Shown one piece after another: positions 17,257 through 26,915 of a stretch of 64,000 bases of DNA (positions within the stretch are counted from its first letter, which is position 1; every line of letters starts with the position of its first letter). The stretch lies in NCBI GenBank assembly GCA_015548865.1, contig JADMXW010000017.1:62001-126000 (forward strand), given 5' to 3'. The stretch comes from Serratia marcescens. Lineage in GTDB: Bacteria > Pseudomonadota > Gammaproteobacteria > Enterobacterales > Enterobacteriaceae. The position numbers and the translations under genes are program-made. The notes beneath the pieces are model-generated. The model had not been told where the DNA came from. It saw only the letters and a list, made by a program, of their open reading frames with translations, and searched no databases.

Positions 17257-18834
17257 TCATTCCCACTCAATCGTTGCTGGCGGCTTGCCCGAAACGTCGT
17301 AAACCACGCGAGAAATACCATCCACTTCGTTGATGATGCGGTTGGAAACGCGGCCCAGGAAGTCATAAGGCAGGTGTGCCCAGTGCGCGGTCATAAAGTC
17401 AATGGTTTCAACGGCGCGCAGAGAAACGACCCAGTCGTATTTACGACCGTCTCCCATCACACCAACGGAACGCACCGGCAGGAACACGGTAAACGCCTGG
17501 CTCACTTTGTGGTACAAATCAGCTTTGTGCAGTTCTTCGATGAAAATAGCATCGGCACGACGTAGCAGATCGCAATACTCTTTCTTCACTTCGCCCAGCA
17601 CACGCACGCCAAGGCCCGGACCGGGGAACGGATGGCGGTACAGCATGTTGTACGGCAAGCCCAGTTCAAGACCAATCTTACGCACTTCGTCTTTGAACAG
17701 CTCTTTCAACGGCTCAACCAGACCCAACTTCATCTCTTTCGGCAAGCCACCCACGTTGTGGTGGGATTTGATAACGTGCGCTTTACCGGTTTTAGACGCC
17801 GCAGATTCAATCACGTCAGGGTAAATAGTGCCCTGCGCCAGCCATTTCACTTCAATCTGTTTGCTCGCTTCTTCATCGAATACTTCAACGAACACGCGAC
17901 CAATGATTTTGCGCTTAGCTTCCGGATCGTTTTCACCGGCCAATTCAGACAGGAAACGATCTTCCGCTGCAACGTGCACAATATTCAGACCAAAGTGGTC
18001 ACCAAACATTTCCAGCACCTGGTCCGCTTCGTTCAAACGTAGCAGGCCATTATCCACAAACACGCAGGTCAGACGATCGCCAATGGCACGGTGCAGCAGC
18101 ATCGCCGTTACAGAGGAATCCACGCCGCCAGAAAGGCCAAGGATCACGCGATCATTGCCAACCTGTTCACGCAGGCGCACCACGGCATCATCAATGATTT
18201 TCGCTGGAGTCCACAAGGCATCACACTGGCAGATGTCACGCACAAAGCGCTCCAATATGCGTTGCCCCTGACGAGTATGGGTCACTTCTGGATGGAACTG
18301 TACGCCGTAGAAACGTTTTTCTTCGTTAGCCATAATGGCAAACGGGCAGGTATCGGTGCTGGCAACGGTAACGAAATCCGAAGGAATTGCCGTCACTTTA
18401 TCACCGTGGCTCATCCATACATCCAGCAATGGCGCGCCGCTTTCACTCAATGCGTCCTGGATATCGCGCAGCAGCGCACTTTCGGTTTTGATTTCAACCT
18501 GAGCATAACCAAATTCACGCTCACTGGAGCCTTCTACGTGTCCGCCCAGTTGCATTGCCATGGTCTGCATGCCATAGCACACACCCAGCACAGGTACACC
18601 GGCCTGGAATACGTACTCTGGCGCACGCGGGCTGTTGTGCTCGGTAGTGCTTTCCGGACCACCAGAAAGGATGATGCCGTTCGGATTGAATTCGCGAATC
18701 TGTGCTTCAGTCACGTCCCATGCCCAGAGTTCACAATAAACGCCCAGTTCACGTACACGACGTGCTACCAGTTGTGTGTACTGCGAACCAAAATCCAGAA
18801 TGAGTATGCGGTGTTGATGAATATTTTCTGTCAT
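17257..18834 (-). CDS. guaA: GMP synthase (glutamine-hydrolysing)
   Basis: Converts XMP, ATP and glutamine to GMP in the cytoplasm. At 525 residues it has the same length as E. coli GuaA. It has a class I glutamine amidotransferase domain (about 8-205) with the nucleophile in GVCYGMQ and the His-Glu pair in QFHPEVTH, then the ATP pyrophosphatase domain with the P-loop GLSGGVDSS near residue 235, and the C-terminal dimerisation domain ending PPATIEWE. It is second in the guaBA operon, 109 bases after guaB, and the terminator follows. The 3' end of guaA borders the accessory block to the left. Confidence 0.97.
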   Translation of the reverse strand: MTENIHQHRILILDFGSQYTQLVARRVRELGVYCELWAWDVTEAQIREFNPNGIILSGGPESTTEHNSPRAPEYVFQAGVPVLGVCYGMQTMAMQLGGHVEGSSEREFGYAQVEIKTESALLRDIQDALSESGAPLLDVWMSHGDKVTAIPSDFVTVASTDTCPFAIMANEEKRFYGVQFHPEVTHTRQGQRILERFVRDICQCDALWTPAKIIDDAVVRLREQVGNDRVILGLSGGVDSSVTAMLLHRAIGDRLTCVFVDNGLLRLNEADQVLEMFGDHFGLNIVHVAAEDRFLSELAGENDPEAKRKIIGRVFVEVFDEEASKQIEVKWLAQGTIYPDVIESAASKTGKAHVIKSHHNVGGLPKEMKLGLVEPLKELFKDEVRKIGLELGLPYNMLYRHPFPGPGLGVRVLGEVKKEYCDLLRRADAIFIEELHKADLYHKVSQAFTVFLPVRSVGVMGDGRKYDWVVSLRAVETIDFMTAHWAHLPYDFLGRVSNRIINEVDGISRVVYDVSGKPPATIEWE

Positions 18835-18876
18835 GAGAGGCGCATTCCAAAATACGTAAGGAGCAAAAAATAAGAG

Positions 18877-18899
18877 AACCCGGCGAAGTTTACCGGGTT
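18877..18899 (-). terminator. hairpin between guaB and guaA
   Basis: AACCCGG (18877-18883) pairs with CCGGGTT (18893-18899), with a 9-base loop. On the minus strand a T-rich stretch follows at 18865-18871. It could attenuate transcription between guaB and guaA or be an RNA processing site. Confidence 0.5.
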
Positions 18900-18943
18900 T
18901 CTGTAAAATCAGCCATCACATCGGCAGATTGGCCGGCGCCAAA

Positions 18944-20407
18944 TCAACCCATGCGATAGTTCGGTGATTCCTTGGTGATGGTGACATCATGCACATGGCT
19001 TTCCTGAATGCCCGCACCACTGATGCGTACAAACTCGGCCTGAGTGCGCAATGCGTCGATCGTACCGCAGCCGGTCAACCCCATGCAAGAACGCAAGCCA
19101 CCCATCTGCTGATGCACGATCTCTTTCAGGCGGCCTTTGTATGCCACACGCCCTTCGATCCCTTCCGGCACCAGTTTGTCAGCAGCATTGTCGCTCTGGA
19201 AGTAGCGGTCAGAAGAACCTTTGGACATGGCGCCCAGCGATCCCATCCCACGGTAAGATTTAAACGCACGGCCCTGATAAAGCTCGATCTCGCCCGGAGA
19301 TTCTTCCGTCCCCGCCAGCATAGAGCCCACCATCACACAGGCGGCACCCGCTGCAATGGCTTTGGCGATATCACCGGAGAAACGGATGCCTCCGTCAGCA
19401 ATCACCGGAATGCCCGTACCTTCAAGCGCCTCTACAGCGTCGGAAATCGCGGTAATCTGCGGTACACCCACGCCGGTAACGATACGGGTAGTACAAATCG
19501 AACCAGGACCGATACCCACTTTCACTGCGCTCACGCCTGCTTCAGCCAGCGCTCTGGCACCCGCGCCCGTCGCAACGTTACCACCGATAATTTGCAAATC
19601 GGGGTATTTGGCACGCGTTTCACGAATGCGCTGTAACACCCCTTCAGAATGACCGTGTGAGGAATCAATCAGCAACACATCAACACCGGCAGCAACTAAC
19701 GCATCAACACGTTCTTCATTGCCCGCTCCCGCGCCGACAGCGGCACCGACCCGCAGGCGACCGTGCTCGTCTTTACAGGCGTTAGGTTTGCGTTCTGCTT
19801 TCTGGAAGTCTTTCACGGTAATCATACCGAGCAGGTGGAAGCTGTCATCCACAACCAACGCTTTCTCAATGCGTTTCTCGTGCATTTTTTGCAGCACGAC
19901 TTCACGCGCTTCGCCTTCACGCACCGTCACCAGGCGTTCTTTAGGCGTCATCACTGCGCTGACTGGACGTTCCAAATCGGTCACAAAACGCACATCGCGA
20001 CCGGTGATAATGCCCACCAACTCGTTCTCGTCCGTCACCACCGGGTAACCAGCAAAGCCGTTACGCTCGGTCAATTCTTTTACCTGACGCAATGTGGTAG
20101 TCGGGGTCACCGTTTGCGGATCAACCACAACACCACTTTCATGGCGCTTCACACGGCTAACTTCTTCTGCCTGACGCTCAATCGACATGTTTTTATGAAT
20201 GAAACCCAAACCGCCTTCCTGTGCCAATGCGATAGCCAAACCGGATTCCGTGACGGTATCCATGGCGGCAGAGAGCATAGGAATATTCAAGCGAATGTTC
20301 TTCGTGAGCTGGGTGCTGAGGTCAGCAGTGTTCGGCAGAACGGTAGAGTGAGCGGGAATCAGGAGGACGTCATCAAACGTCAGTGCTTCTTTGGCAATAC
20401 GTAGCAT
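18944..20407 (-). CDS. guaB: inosine-5'-monophosphate dehydrogenase
   Basis: Oxidises IMP to XMP with NAD, the first step of GMP synthesis. The frame is open further upstream, but the start at 20407 ([20 protein letters not shown]) matches E. coli GuaB exactly and gives 487 residues. A CBS-domain pair is inserted in the barrel at about 95-205. The catalytic cysteine lies in GPGSICTTR near residue 305, and the flap [10 protein letters not shown] follows. The C-terminus is ESPNYRMG. It is the first gene of guaBA and divergent from xseA. No convincing PurR box was seen in the 182-base divergent spacer. Confidence 0.97.
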   Translation of the reverse strand: MLRIAKEALTFDDVLLIPAHSTVLPNTADLSTQLTKNIRLNIPMLSAAMDTVTESGLAIALAQEGGLGFIHKNMSIERQAEEVSRVKRHESGVVVDPQTVTPTTTLRQVKELTERNGFAGYPVVTDENELVGIITGRDVRFVTDLERPVSAVMTPKERLVTVREGEAREVVLQKMHEKRIEKALVVDDSFHLLGMITVKDFQKAERKPNACKDEHGRLRVGAAVGAGAGNEERVDALVAAGVDVLLIDSSHGHSEGVLQRIRETRAKYPDLQIIGGNVATGAGARALAEAGVSAVKVGIGPGSICTTRIVTGVGVPQITAISDAVEALEGTGIPVIADGGIRFSGDIAKAIAAGAACVMVGSMLAGTEESPGEIELYQGRAFKSYRGMGSLGAMSKGSSDRYFQSDNAADKLVPEGIEGRVAYKGRLKEIVHQQMGGLRSCMGLTGCGTIDALRTQAEFVRISGAGIQESHVHDVTITKESPNYRMG

Positions 20408-20450
20408 GGGCAATATCTCATGTGGGGATGCGATAAAATATTGCCGTGGC

Positions 20451-20456
20451 ATTATA
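20451..20456 (-). promoter_or_regulatory. candidate -10 element of the guaB promoter
   Basis: TATAAT on the minus strand, 44 bases before the guaB start. The -35 region about 17 bases upstream is not a clear match, so the promoter may depend on an activator or on an upstream AT-rich element. Confidence 0.4.
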
Positions 20457-20589
20457 CAGAGCGTAATCGGTTGCCTCCAGCTTTTTTTATAAAAAAACTT
20501 GATTAACCTTTCAGGCAAGGTAGTATTGATTAATTAACCCTCTGTTTTTAAAATTTGATCTCGCTCACTAAATCGGGTTAACCAACGTT

Positions 20590-21966
20590 ATGTCCCAAGC
20601 ACCATCGTCCGCTATTTTTACCGTCAGCCGCTTAAATCAAACGGTCAGGCAACTGCTAGAAATGGAAATGGGGCAAATCTGGCTCTGCGGCGAGATTTCC
20701 AACTTCTCCCAGCCCTCCTCCGGTCACTGGTATTTTACGCTGAAAGATGAGCGTGCTCAGGTACGTTGCGCCATGTTTCGTACCAGCAATCGACGAGTGA
20801 CTTTTCGTCCTCAAAACGGACAGCAGGTACTCCTGCGCGCGACGATAACCCTGTACGAACCGCGCGGTGATTACCAACTGCTGGCAGAGAGTATGCAACC
20901 CGCCGGTGACGGCCTGTTGCAACAGCAGTTCGAACAGCTTAAGCAGAGATTAGCGGCAGAAGGATTGTTCGATCAGCAGTTCAAACAGACGCTACCGCGC
21001 CCGGCCAGCTGCATCGGTGTGATTACTTCACCTAGCGGCGCAGCGCTGCACGATATTCTGCATGTGTTACAACGGCGCGATCCGGCGCTGCCCGTGGTGA
21101 TTTATCCAAGTCAGGTGCAGGGTGAAGATGCCCCAATGCACATTGTTCGCGCTATCCAGCTTGCAAACCTGCGACAGGAGTGCGATGTATTGATCGTAGG
21201 GCGTGGCGGCGGCTCGCTGGAAGATCTCTGGAGCTTTAACGATGAACGGGTGGCCCGCGCCATCTTTGCCAGCCAAATTCCCGTGGTCAGCGCCGTTGGT
21301 CATGAAACTGATGTGACTATTGCTGATTTTGTAGCAGATTTGCGCGCCCCTACGCCGTCCGCAGCAGCAGAATTGGTGAGCCGCGATCGCAATGAACTGC
21401 TGCGCCAGCTACAAACACAGCGTCAGCGGCTGGAAATGGCGATGGACTATTCACTGGCACAACGCCAGAACGATTTCTCTCGACTCTACCACCGTTTACA
21501 ACAACAGCATCCGCAACTGCGGTTGGCGCGCCAGCTTAATCAATTAATCACCCTGCGTCGCAGGCTTGATGAGAGTATGCAACAGCAACTCCGCCGCGCG
21601 ACTCTACGCAGTGAACGATGGCAACAACGACTGACACAGCAGCAGCCGCTTTCACGTATTCACCGCGCTCAGCAACATCTTCAACAAGTGCAATATCAAT
21701 TACAGCGGCTAATCACTCGCCAATTGAGCGAGAATAAGCAACGGTTAGGTGAGGTATGTTCGCATCTGGAAGGGGTCAGTCCGTTAAAAACACTGGCTCG
21801 CGGCTATAACGTGACCACCACGCCGTCTGGGCAGGTTTTGCGTGCCACTGCTCAGGCTGCACCAGGTGATACGCTAAAAACTCGCTTACAGGACGGCTGG
21901 GTCGAAAGCCAGGTCACACAGGTCACGCCTGATGCTAAAAAGCGCGCGCGACGAAAATCCCTTTAG
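20590..21966 (+). CDS. xseA: exodeoxyribonuclease VII large subunit
   Basis: Large subunit of ExoVII, which degrades single-stranded DNA together with XseB. Its 458 residues compare with 456 in E. coli. It has an N-terminal OB fold (about 1-105; [20 protein letters not shown]), the catalytic Exonuc_VII_L core ([17 protein letters not shown] near 140, [16 protein letters not shown] near 207, [15 protein letters not shown] near 238), a long Gln/Arg-rich coiled coil and a C-terminal LARGYNVTT segment. It starts at ATG 20590, divergent from guaB, and is the usual neighbour of guaB in enterobacteria. xseB is elsewhere. Confidence 0.96.
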   Translation: MSQAPSSAIFTVSRLNQTVRQLLEMEMGQIWLCGEISNFSQPSSGHWYFTLKDERAQVRCAMFRTSNRRVTFRPQNGQQVLLRATITLYEPRGDYQLLAESMQPAGDGLLQQQFEQLKQRLAAEGLFDQQFKQTLPRPASCIGVITSPSGAALHDILHVLQRRDPALPVVIYPSQVQGEDAPMHIVRAIQLANLRQECDVLIVGRGGGSLEDLWSFNDERVARAIFASQIPVVSAVGHETDVTIADFVADLRAPTPSAAAELVSRDRNELLRQLQTQRQRLEMAMDYSLAQRQNDFSRLYHRLQQQHPQLRLARQLNQLITLRRRLDESMQQQLRRATLRSERWQQRLTQQQPLSRIHRAQQHLQQVQYQLQRLITRQLSENKQRLGEVCSHLEGVSPLKTLARGYNVTTTPSGQVLRATAQAAPGDTLKTRLQDGWVESQVTQVTPDAKKRARRKSL

Positions 21967-21997
21967 CACATCAGACTGATGGCAAAGACGCGTTATC

Positions 21998-22088
21998 TTT
22001 TCGTCATCCTCGGCGAAAGTTGGGGATCTCTGCCAGGAGAAACGCGTGTAACCTGCGAGAGATTCCCGCTTTCGCGGGAATAACGAAA
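21998..22088. repeat. MITE-like imperfect inverted repeat element
   Basis: A 91-base element between the ends of the convergent xseA and yfgJ genes. Its two ends are about 30-base imperfect inverted repeats: TTTTCGTCATCC... on the left, and on the right ...GGGAATAACGAAAA, which reads TTTTCGTTATTCCC in reverse. The right end contains the inner hairpin ATTCCCGCTTTCGCGGGAAT. The whole can fold into one long stem. Such short non-coding palindromic elements are usually dispersed in many copies. It may also act as a transcript end for xseA. Confidence 0.75.
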
Positions 22089-22103
22089 ATGGCCAGAGCA
22101 TAC

Positions 22104-22334
22104 TTATTTTTGTTCCAACGCATAACTGAACAGCACGCGTTGACGTGAAATCAAACCGTGCCCACGTTGGCAGAAATAGCTCACAGAACCACAGGCAGAT
22201 AAGGTTTGCAGAGGGTGCTGACATTCGGGGCAATGCGCTTGCTGCTGAAAATGTTGATGGCACTGCGAACACTGAAACTGGTTGTCTTTAAGCCAGATCA
22301 TGGTGTGTTGACACTGCGGGCACAGAATATCCAT
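22104..22334 (-). CDS. yfgJ: small zinc-ribbon protein YfgJ
   Basis: A 76-residue protein with repeated zinc-knuckle pairs: CPQC at the N-terminus, CSQC near 22, CPEC near 36, then a lone Cys and the FCQRGHGLIS motif shared with E. coli YfgJ. It has no signal peptide. An ATG also lies one codon upstream at 22337, but spacing from the GGAG site and the MDILCPQCQH alignment favour 22334. Its function is unknown; it is a small cytoplasmic zinc-binding protein conserved between xseA and der in enterobacteria. Confidence 0.85.
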   Translation of the reverse strand: MDILCPQCQHTMIWLKDNQFQCSQCHQHFQQQAHCPECQHPLQTLSACGSVSYFCQRGHGLISRQRVLFSYALEQK

Positions 22335-22358
22335 CATTTTCTCCGTCTCAGGCTTGGA

Positions 22359-22409
22359 GCCTATCCCATTAAGGCTATTTTACCTGCCATTTTGCCCACA
22401 GGGATAGGC
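22359..22409. repeat. spaced 9-base inverted repeat between the AEC transporter gene and yfgJ
   Basis: GCCTATCCC at 22359-22367 and GGGATAGGC at 22401-22409 are exactly complementary and 33 bases apart. The right arm lies 4 bases after the transporter stop. It may fold at the transcript end or mark an insertion footprint. It lacks a T-run. Confidence 0.4.
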
Positions 22410-22412
22410 ATC

Positions 22413-23372
22413 TTAAGCAATGCCCCAGGCGCGTAACACATAAACCCCCAACGCTGTGGCGAAAAACGAGCCTACCGTGGTCATGGCGATAATGTTAGCC
22501 GCAAGTGTAGCATTACCGCCCATAGCCCGGGTCATCGCATAGCTGCCTGCCGCCGTCGGGGTTGAGGCAAAGAGAAAGATGACCCCCAACTGCACGCCAC
22601 GAAACCCGACCAGCCAGCCAGCCAGCGTTAGCAAGCCTGGCACAAACACCAGTTTAGCCACTGAGGAGAGTGCTGCAACGTTACTGGTGCGCAGCATAGT
22701 CTTGAAATCCAGGCTGGCACCTGCACACAGCAATGCTAACGGAAGCGCCAAAGCGGAGATCTGCTGGCCAGTTTGTCGAACCACTTCGGGCAACGCCCAT
22801 CCAGACTGGGAATAACACACGCCCAATAATAGCCCAATAATTAGTGGGTTGGTCGCAATGCTGGTTAACAGCGCTTTCTTGCTGACGCGACCACCATCCT
22901 TACCGCGTTGCAAGCTGCGCGTTAACGTGATAACCGACAGTACATTGAACAAGATCACGGTGATAGCCAGGTAGAGCGAGCCTATCACAATTCCCTGCTC
23001 GCCATAAGCGCGCACTGCAAAAGCCAGCCCCATAATACCGGTATTAGACCGAAATCCGCCCTGAACAAAAATACCTCGCTCACGGGGATCTTTCACCAGA
23101 TAAACAGCCGCGTACTCGAGCAATAAAAATGTGGTCACCGTGCCCACGGCACCATACAGGATCATGGGTAGATGTGCGGCAAAAGACTGCTGGCTGGTCG
23201 CCACGCTGAAAAAGAGCAGAAAAGGTAATGCCAGATTAAACACTAACTTCATTGCCGAATCGCAAAAAGCATCATCCAACTGCCCCAAACGGCGCAGCCC
23301 CATGCCAATCAGCAGGATCAACAGGTTGGGCACAGTAACGTTAAAGGCAAAACTCCAGATTTCCCAAGACAT
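22413..23372 (-). CDS. AEC-family (auxin efflux carrier type) transporter
   Basis: A 319-residue, strongly hydrophobic inner-membrane protein with about ten predicted helices. It begins in the family style (NVTVPNLLILLIGMGLRRLG). Other landmarks are GGFRSNTGIMGLAFAVRAYGEQG in the first half, ATNPLIIGLLLGV, and the crossover helix in the second half (LALPLALLCAGASLDF), with ASTPTAAGSYAMTRAMGGN near the C-terminus. Members move organic anions such as malate, malonate or oxalate-type compounds (YfdV, MdcF). It sits alone between yfgJ and der, where E. coli has no such gene, so it appears to be an insertion into the conserved block. The substrate is unknown. Confidence 0.85.
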   Translation of the reverse strand: MSWEIWSFAFNVTVPNLLILLIGMGLRRLGQLDDAFCDSAMKLVFNLALPFLLFFSVATSQQSFAAHLPMILYGAVGTVTTFLLLEYAAVYLVKDPRERGIFVQGGFRSNTGIMGLAFAVRAYGEQGIVIGSLYLAITVILFNVLSVITLTRSLQRGKDGGRVSKKALLTSIATNPLIIGLLLGVCYSQSGWALPEVVRQTGQQISALALPLALLCAGASLDFKTMLRTSNVAALSSVAKLVFVPGLLTLAGWLVGFRGVQLGVIFLFASTPTAAGSYAMTRAMGGNATLAANIIAMTTVGSFFATALGVYVLRAWGIA

Positions 23373-23423
23373 AACTTACGCTTTCATAGAAGGTTGACGG
23401 TCATTGCCATCCAAGGCCACCAT

Positions 23424-23455
23424 AAAAATGGGGCGAATCATCGATTCCGCCCCAT
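23424..23455 (-). terminator. rho-independent terminator after der
   Basis: ATGGGGCG (23428-23435) pairs with CGCCCCAT (23448-23455), with a further AATC/GATT pairing inside. On the minus strand a run of five T follows. It begins 5 bases after the der stop. Confidence 0.85.
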
Positions 23456-23460
23456 TCTGG

Positions 23461-24945
23461 TTATTTGCCTTTCTTGATGTGTTGCATCAAACGTTTACGC
23501 TTACGCAGCTGATTTGGTGTGAGAGTATTACGCTTCTCGGCAAAGGGGTTTTCCCCTTCTTTGAATTGAATGCGAATGGGCGTACCCATCACGTTCAGCG
23601 AACGACGATAATAGTTCATCAGATAACGCTTGTAGGAATCCGGCAGGTCTTTTACCTGATTACCGTGGATCACCACAATCGGTGGGTTGTAGCCCCCGGC
23701 ATGCGCATATTTCAGCTTCACGCGACGGCCACGTACCAGCGGCGGCTGGTGATCGTCAGAGGCCATTTGCATAATACGTGTCAACAGTGCAGTACTCACA
23801 CGCTTGGTCGCGCACGTGTAGGCCTCATGCACCGATTCGAACAGGTTGCCGACCCCGCTACCGTGCAATGCAGAGATGAAATGCACACGAGCGAAATCAA
23901 TGAACCCCAAGCGCAGATCGAGCATCTCTTTTACTTGCTCTTTGATCTCCAGCGACAGCCCGTCCCACTTATTGACCGCAATGACCAGTGAACGCCCGGT
24001 ATTCAGAATAAAGCCCAACAGCGAGAGGTCTTGATCGGAAATACCTTCGCGCGCATCGATCACCAGCAATACCACATTGGCATCCTCGATCGCTTGCAGC
24101 GTTTTAATTACCGAAAATTTCTCTACGGTTTCCGTTACCTTGCCGCGCTTACGCACTCCGGCAGTGTCGATCAGCACATATTCACGACCATCACGTTCCA
24201 TCGGAATATAGATACTGTCGCGGGTTGTTCCCGGCATGTCATACACCACCACACGTTCTTCACCAAGAATGCGGTTGGTCAGGGTGGATTTGCCGACGTT
24301 AGGGCGCCCGACGATGGCCAGTTTGATGGGCATGCTTTCTGGATCGAAAGTATCTTCGGTTTCACCTTCAGCCTCAGTATTTTCGCCTAACTGCTCTGCC
24401 CAATAGGCGGCATTGGCTTCTTCTTCCGTCAGTTCAACCGGTTCATCTTCTTCTTTGGCATAGGGCAGAAGCACGTTTTCCAGCAAAGACGTCACGCCGC
24501 GACCGTGAGAGGCTGCCATGGGGTACACTTCCCCCAACCCCAGCGCATAAAACTCAGCCATTGCGCTATCTGCATCGACGCCATCAATTTTGTTGGCAAC
24601 CAAAAAGGTCGCTTTTTCGCGGCTACGCAAATGCTGTGCAATGCCCTTGTCTGCAGGCATCAGACCTGCACGCGCATCCACCATAAATAACACGATATCC
24701 GCTTCTTCAATGGCGACCAGCGATTGCCCCGCCATACGGGTTTCCACCCCTTCTTCCGAACCGTCGATACCGCCAGTATCAATAATAATGAACTCCTGCC
24801 CTTCCACCTCAGCCCGACCGTACTTACGGTCACGCGTCAGCCCAGGAAAATCCGCCACCAAGGCGTCACGCGTGCGTGTCAGGCGGTTAAACAGGGTAGA
24901 TTTTCCCACATTCGGGCGCCCAACGAGCGCGACGACAGGTATCAT
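23461..24945 (-). CDS. der: ribosome-assembly GTPase Der (EngA)
   Basis: An essential GTPase with two tandem G domains acting in 50S subunit maturation. Its 494 residues compare with 490 in E. coli. G domain 1 has GRPNVGKST at 8-16, DTGG and NKID; an acidic linker rich in Glu follows (about 160-200); G domain 2 repeats GRPNVGKST near 212, DTAG and NKWD. The C-terminal KH-like domain ends [16 protein letters not shown]. It is last in the minus-strand block that begins at rlmN, 144 bases after bamB, with its own strong terminator. Confidence 0.97.
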   Translation of the reverse strand: MIPVVALVGRPNVGKSTLFNRLTRTRDALVADFPGLTRDRKYGRAEVEGQEFIIIDTGGIDGSEEGVETRMAGQSLVAIEEADIVLFMVDARAGLMPADKGIAQHLRSREKATFLVANKIDGVDADSAMAEFYALGLGEVYPMAASHGRGVTSLLENVLLPYAKEEDEPVELTEEEANAAYWAEQLGENTEAEGETEDTFDPESMPIKLAIVGRPNVGKSTLTNRILGEERVVVYDMPGTTRDSIYIPMERDGREYVLIDTAGVRKRGKVTETVEKFSVIKTLQAIEDANVVLLVIDAREGISDQDLSLLGFILNTGRSLVIAVNKWDGLSLEIKEQVKEMLDLRLGFIDFARVHFISALHGSGVGNLFESVHEAYTCATKRVSTALLTRIMQMASDDHQPPLVRGRRVKLKYAHAGGYNPPIVVIHGNQVKDLPDSYKRYLMNYYRRSLNVMGTPIRIQFKEGENPFAEKRNTLTPNQLRKRKRLMQHIKKGK

Positions 24946-25010
24946 TTCACAACCTCATTAATTATATTTCAACATGTTACAGCGAATAGACTCGCTGACA
25001 TTTAAAAGAC

Positions 25011-25043
25011 GAAACGGCCCCTGATTCGTTCAGGAGCCGTTTC
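25011..25043 (-). terminator. strong hairpin between bamB and der
   Basis: GAAACGGC (25011-25018) pairs with GCCGTTTC (25036-25043), and the inner CCTGA/TCAGG extends the stem. A short T-rich stretch follows on the minus strand (GTCTTTTAAA). It probably ends or attenuates bamB transcripts. Confidence 0.65.
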
Positions 25044-25089
25044 AAGGCTCGCACCGCATATGCAGTGCAGCCCAGATACAATCTGTTTT

Positions 25090-26271
25090 CTAGCGGGTAA
25101 ACGCGTATACGTCGCCGTTCTTCGCCTGAATCAGCAGTTTGTCACTGGCCACAAGCGGGTCGCTCAGAAAACCTGAACTGTCCACTTTATGTTGCGCAAC
25201 GAAACGACCATCCGCGGTATTAATCCAGTGCAGATAACCTTCAGAATCTCCCACCACCAGATAACCATTATACAGTGCCGGGCCGGTCAGATTACGGTGC
25301 AGCAGATCGCTTTGCCGCCACAAATTAACGCCGCCGTTGGTACTGAGTGCTACCACGCGATCGTTTTGATCTACAACGTAGATGCGATCACCATCGATAA
25401 CGAAATCTTGTACGCTGCCCAGTTCGCGTTTCCACACGATCTGACCAGAACGCAGATCCAACGCCGTCATATTACCGTTATAACCCAGAGCATACACCAG
25501 CTCACCGGCCACAACCGGCGTAGTGTCTACATCATTCAGACGATCGATTTCAGTCGCACCGCTCGGTTGCGAGATACGCTGCTGCCAAATCAGTTGCCCT
25601 TGGTTAATCAGCACGGCGTTCACACGACCATTGTCACCGCCCACGATGGCAGCACCAAACGCCGTTGCGGGCGCAGATTCACCGCGCAGCGAAAGCGTCG
25701 GGATATCCAGGTTTACTGTCCATTTGATGGCACCGTCACTTTCGTTTAGCGCTTGCAACATGCCGTTACTGGTGTGCACCAGCACCACACCATCGCTCAC
25801 TACCGGGCGTGATAAGACTTCACCCGCGGCAGTGGCTTGCCATGCGATCGTACCGTCTGCCGCATTGAGCGCAAACACCTCTGCACGTTCGCTACCGACA
25901 TACACATGATCGCCAGAAACCGTCACACCGCCGGAAAGCAATGCGGACTCACGCGAAGAGAGCAGCCCACGTTTTGTGGAGAGATCGGCGCGCCACAGCT
26001 CTTTACCGTTCGCCAAATCCATCGCTTTTACCAGTCCTTTACGATCGGCAGCAAAGACACGATCGCTCTGCCAGGCTGGACGCAGGTTGGAATAGTGCCC
26101 GTCAAGGCCACTCCCCACTGAGCTGCTCCAGACCTTGGTCGGCGTAAACTGGTTTTCTACCTTAGGTAACGGTGACATGATCACCACATCTTCTTCGCCG
26201 CTGAACAACGAACATCCGCTCAAAAAAGCCAGAGAAAGCATCCCAACCACAAGTGTTTTACGCAATTGCAT
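25090..26271 (-). CDS. bamB: outer-membrane assembly lipoprotein BamB
   Basis: A lipoprotein subunit of the BAM complex that inserts beta-barrel proteins into the outer membrane. Its 393 residues compare with 392 in E. coli. A lipoprotein signal with lipobox LSGC places the lipidated Cys at residue 20. The mature part is a PQQ-type eight-bladed propeller with repeated W-containing strands (GKELWRADLS, GTIAWQATA, GAIKWTVNL, GQLIWQQRI, GQIVWKREL, GVNLWRQSD). It starts 10 bases after yfgM ends and belongs to the hisS-yfgM-bamB-der order conserved in enterobacteria. Confidence 0.97.
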   Translation of the reverse strand: MQLRKTLVVGMLSLAFLSGCSLFSGEEDVVIMSPLPKVENQFTPTKVWSSSVGSGLDGHYSNLRPAWQSDRVFAADRKGLVKAMDLANGKELWRADLSTKRGLLSSRESALLSGGVTVSGDHVYVGSERAEVFALNAADGTIAWQATAAGEVLSRPVVSDGVVLVHTSNGMLQALNESDGAIKWTVNLDIPTLSLRGESAPATAFGAAIVGGDNGRVNAVLINQGQLIWQQRISQPSGATEIDRLNDVDTTPVVAGELVYALGYNGNMTALDLRSGQIVWKRELGSVQDFVIDGDRIYVVDQNDRVVALSTNGGVNLWRQSDLLHRNLTGPALYNGYLVVGDSEGYLHWINTADGRFVAQHKVDSSGFLSDPLVASDKLLIQAKNGDVYAFTR

Positions 26272-26281
26272 GACGTTCCTC

Positions 26282-26902
26282 TTAGCCCGGCAGGTTATTT
26301 AATTTCATACGCAGCAACGCCTGCAATGCCTGCGGCGGATTCGCCGCTACCCCTTTGTCGTACGCTGCGCGTGCGGCCGTGTTATCGCCTTTGCTTACAA
26401 GGGCATCACCGCGCACGTCTGCTACCATGGCGACCCATCCCGCCTGAGTAATGGTATCCAGGGTTTTCAATGCGTCATCGGCTTTCCCCTGCTGCAACTG
26501 AACACGCGCCAGACGCAGTGCCGTCAATGCTTGCAAATCAACATCTTTGGTTTGCGTCAATGCAGTACGTAATTGGGTTTCCGCCTGAGCAAACTCTCCT
26601 TTGTCTGCGTGATAACGCGCCAGTTGCAGGGAAGACAGCACACCATAACTGTTTTTGTTCTCACTCGAGAATTTTTCTGCTGCCGAAACGCCCGACGCAT
26701 CATCTTTCGCCAGCGCTTCACTGGCCTGCTGGTAGGCTAACGAGGAGGACATTGCCCCTTCAGACTGGTGATTTTGCCAGTAACGCCACCCAACCAAGGC
26801 ACCGATACCTAGCACAATACCTACCGCTAACGCTTTACCATTTTCAATAAAGAAGCGGCGCAACGCATCAACTTGCTCATTCTCAGTGGTATAGACTTCC
26901 AC
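26282..26902 (-). CDS. yfgM: YfgM, periplasmic TPR-like chaperone partner of SecYEG
   Basis: The chosen start is GTG 26902 (VEVYTTENEQVDALRRFF), which aligns with E. coli YfgM and has a GGAG site 10 bases upstream; the frame is open to 26947. This gives 206 residues, the E. coli length. A single N-terminal membrane anchor covers about 21-42 (ALAVGIVLGIGALVGWRYW) after a short cytoplasmic tail, followed by a TPR-like helical periplasmic domain (LARYHADKGEFAQAETQLRTAL). YfgM associates with PpiD at the Sec translocon and affects the RcsB stress response. It is located between hisS (13 bases) and bamB (10 bases). Confidence 0.92.
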   Translation of the reverse strand: MEVYTTENEQVDALRRFFIENGKALAVGIVLGIGALVGWRYWQNHQSEGAMSSSLAYQQASEALAKDDASGVSAAEKFSSENKNSYGVLSSLQLARYHADKGEFAQAETQLRTALTQTKDVDLQALTALRLARVQLQQGKADDALKTLDTITQAGWVAMVADVRGDALVSKGDNTAARAAYDKGVAANPPQALQALLRMKLNNLPG

Positions 26903-26915
26903 GGTGTCTCTCTCC

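Noticed and set aside
18091-18873. 260-codon plus-strand frame opposite guaA
   Set aside because: Antisense to a highly conserved gene; its His/Thr/Cys-rich composition is that of a shadow frame.
18989-19636. 215-codon plus-strand frame opposite guaB
   Set aside because: Antisense to a fully conserved gene; composition is typical of reverse-complement frames.
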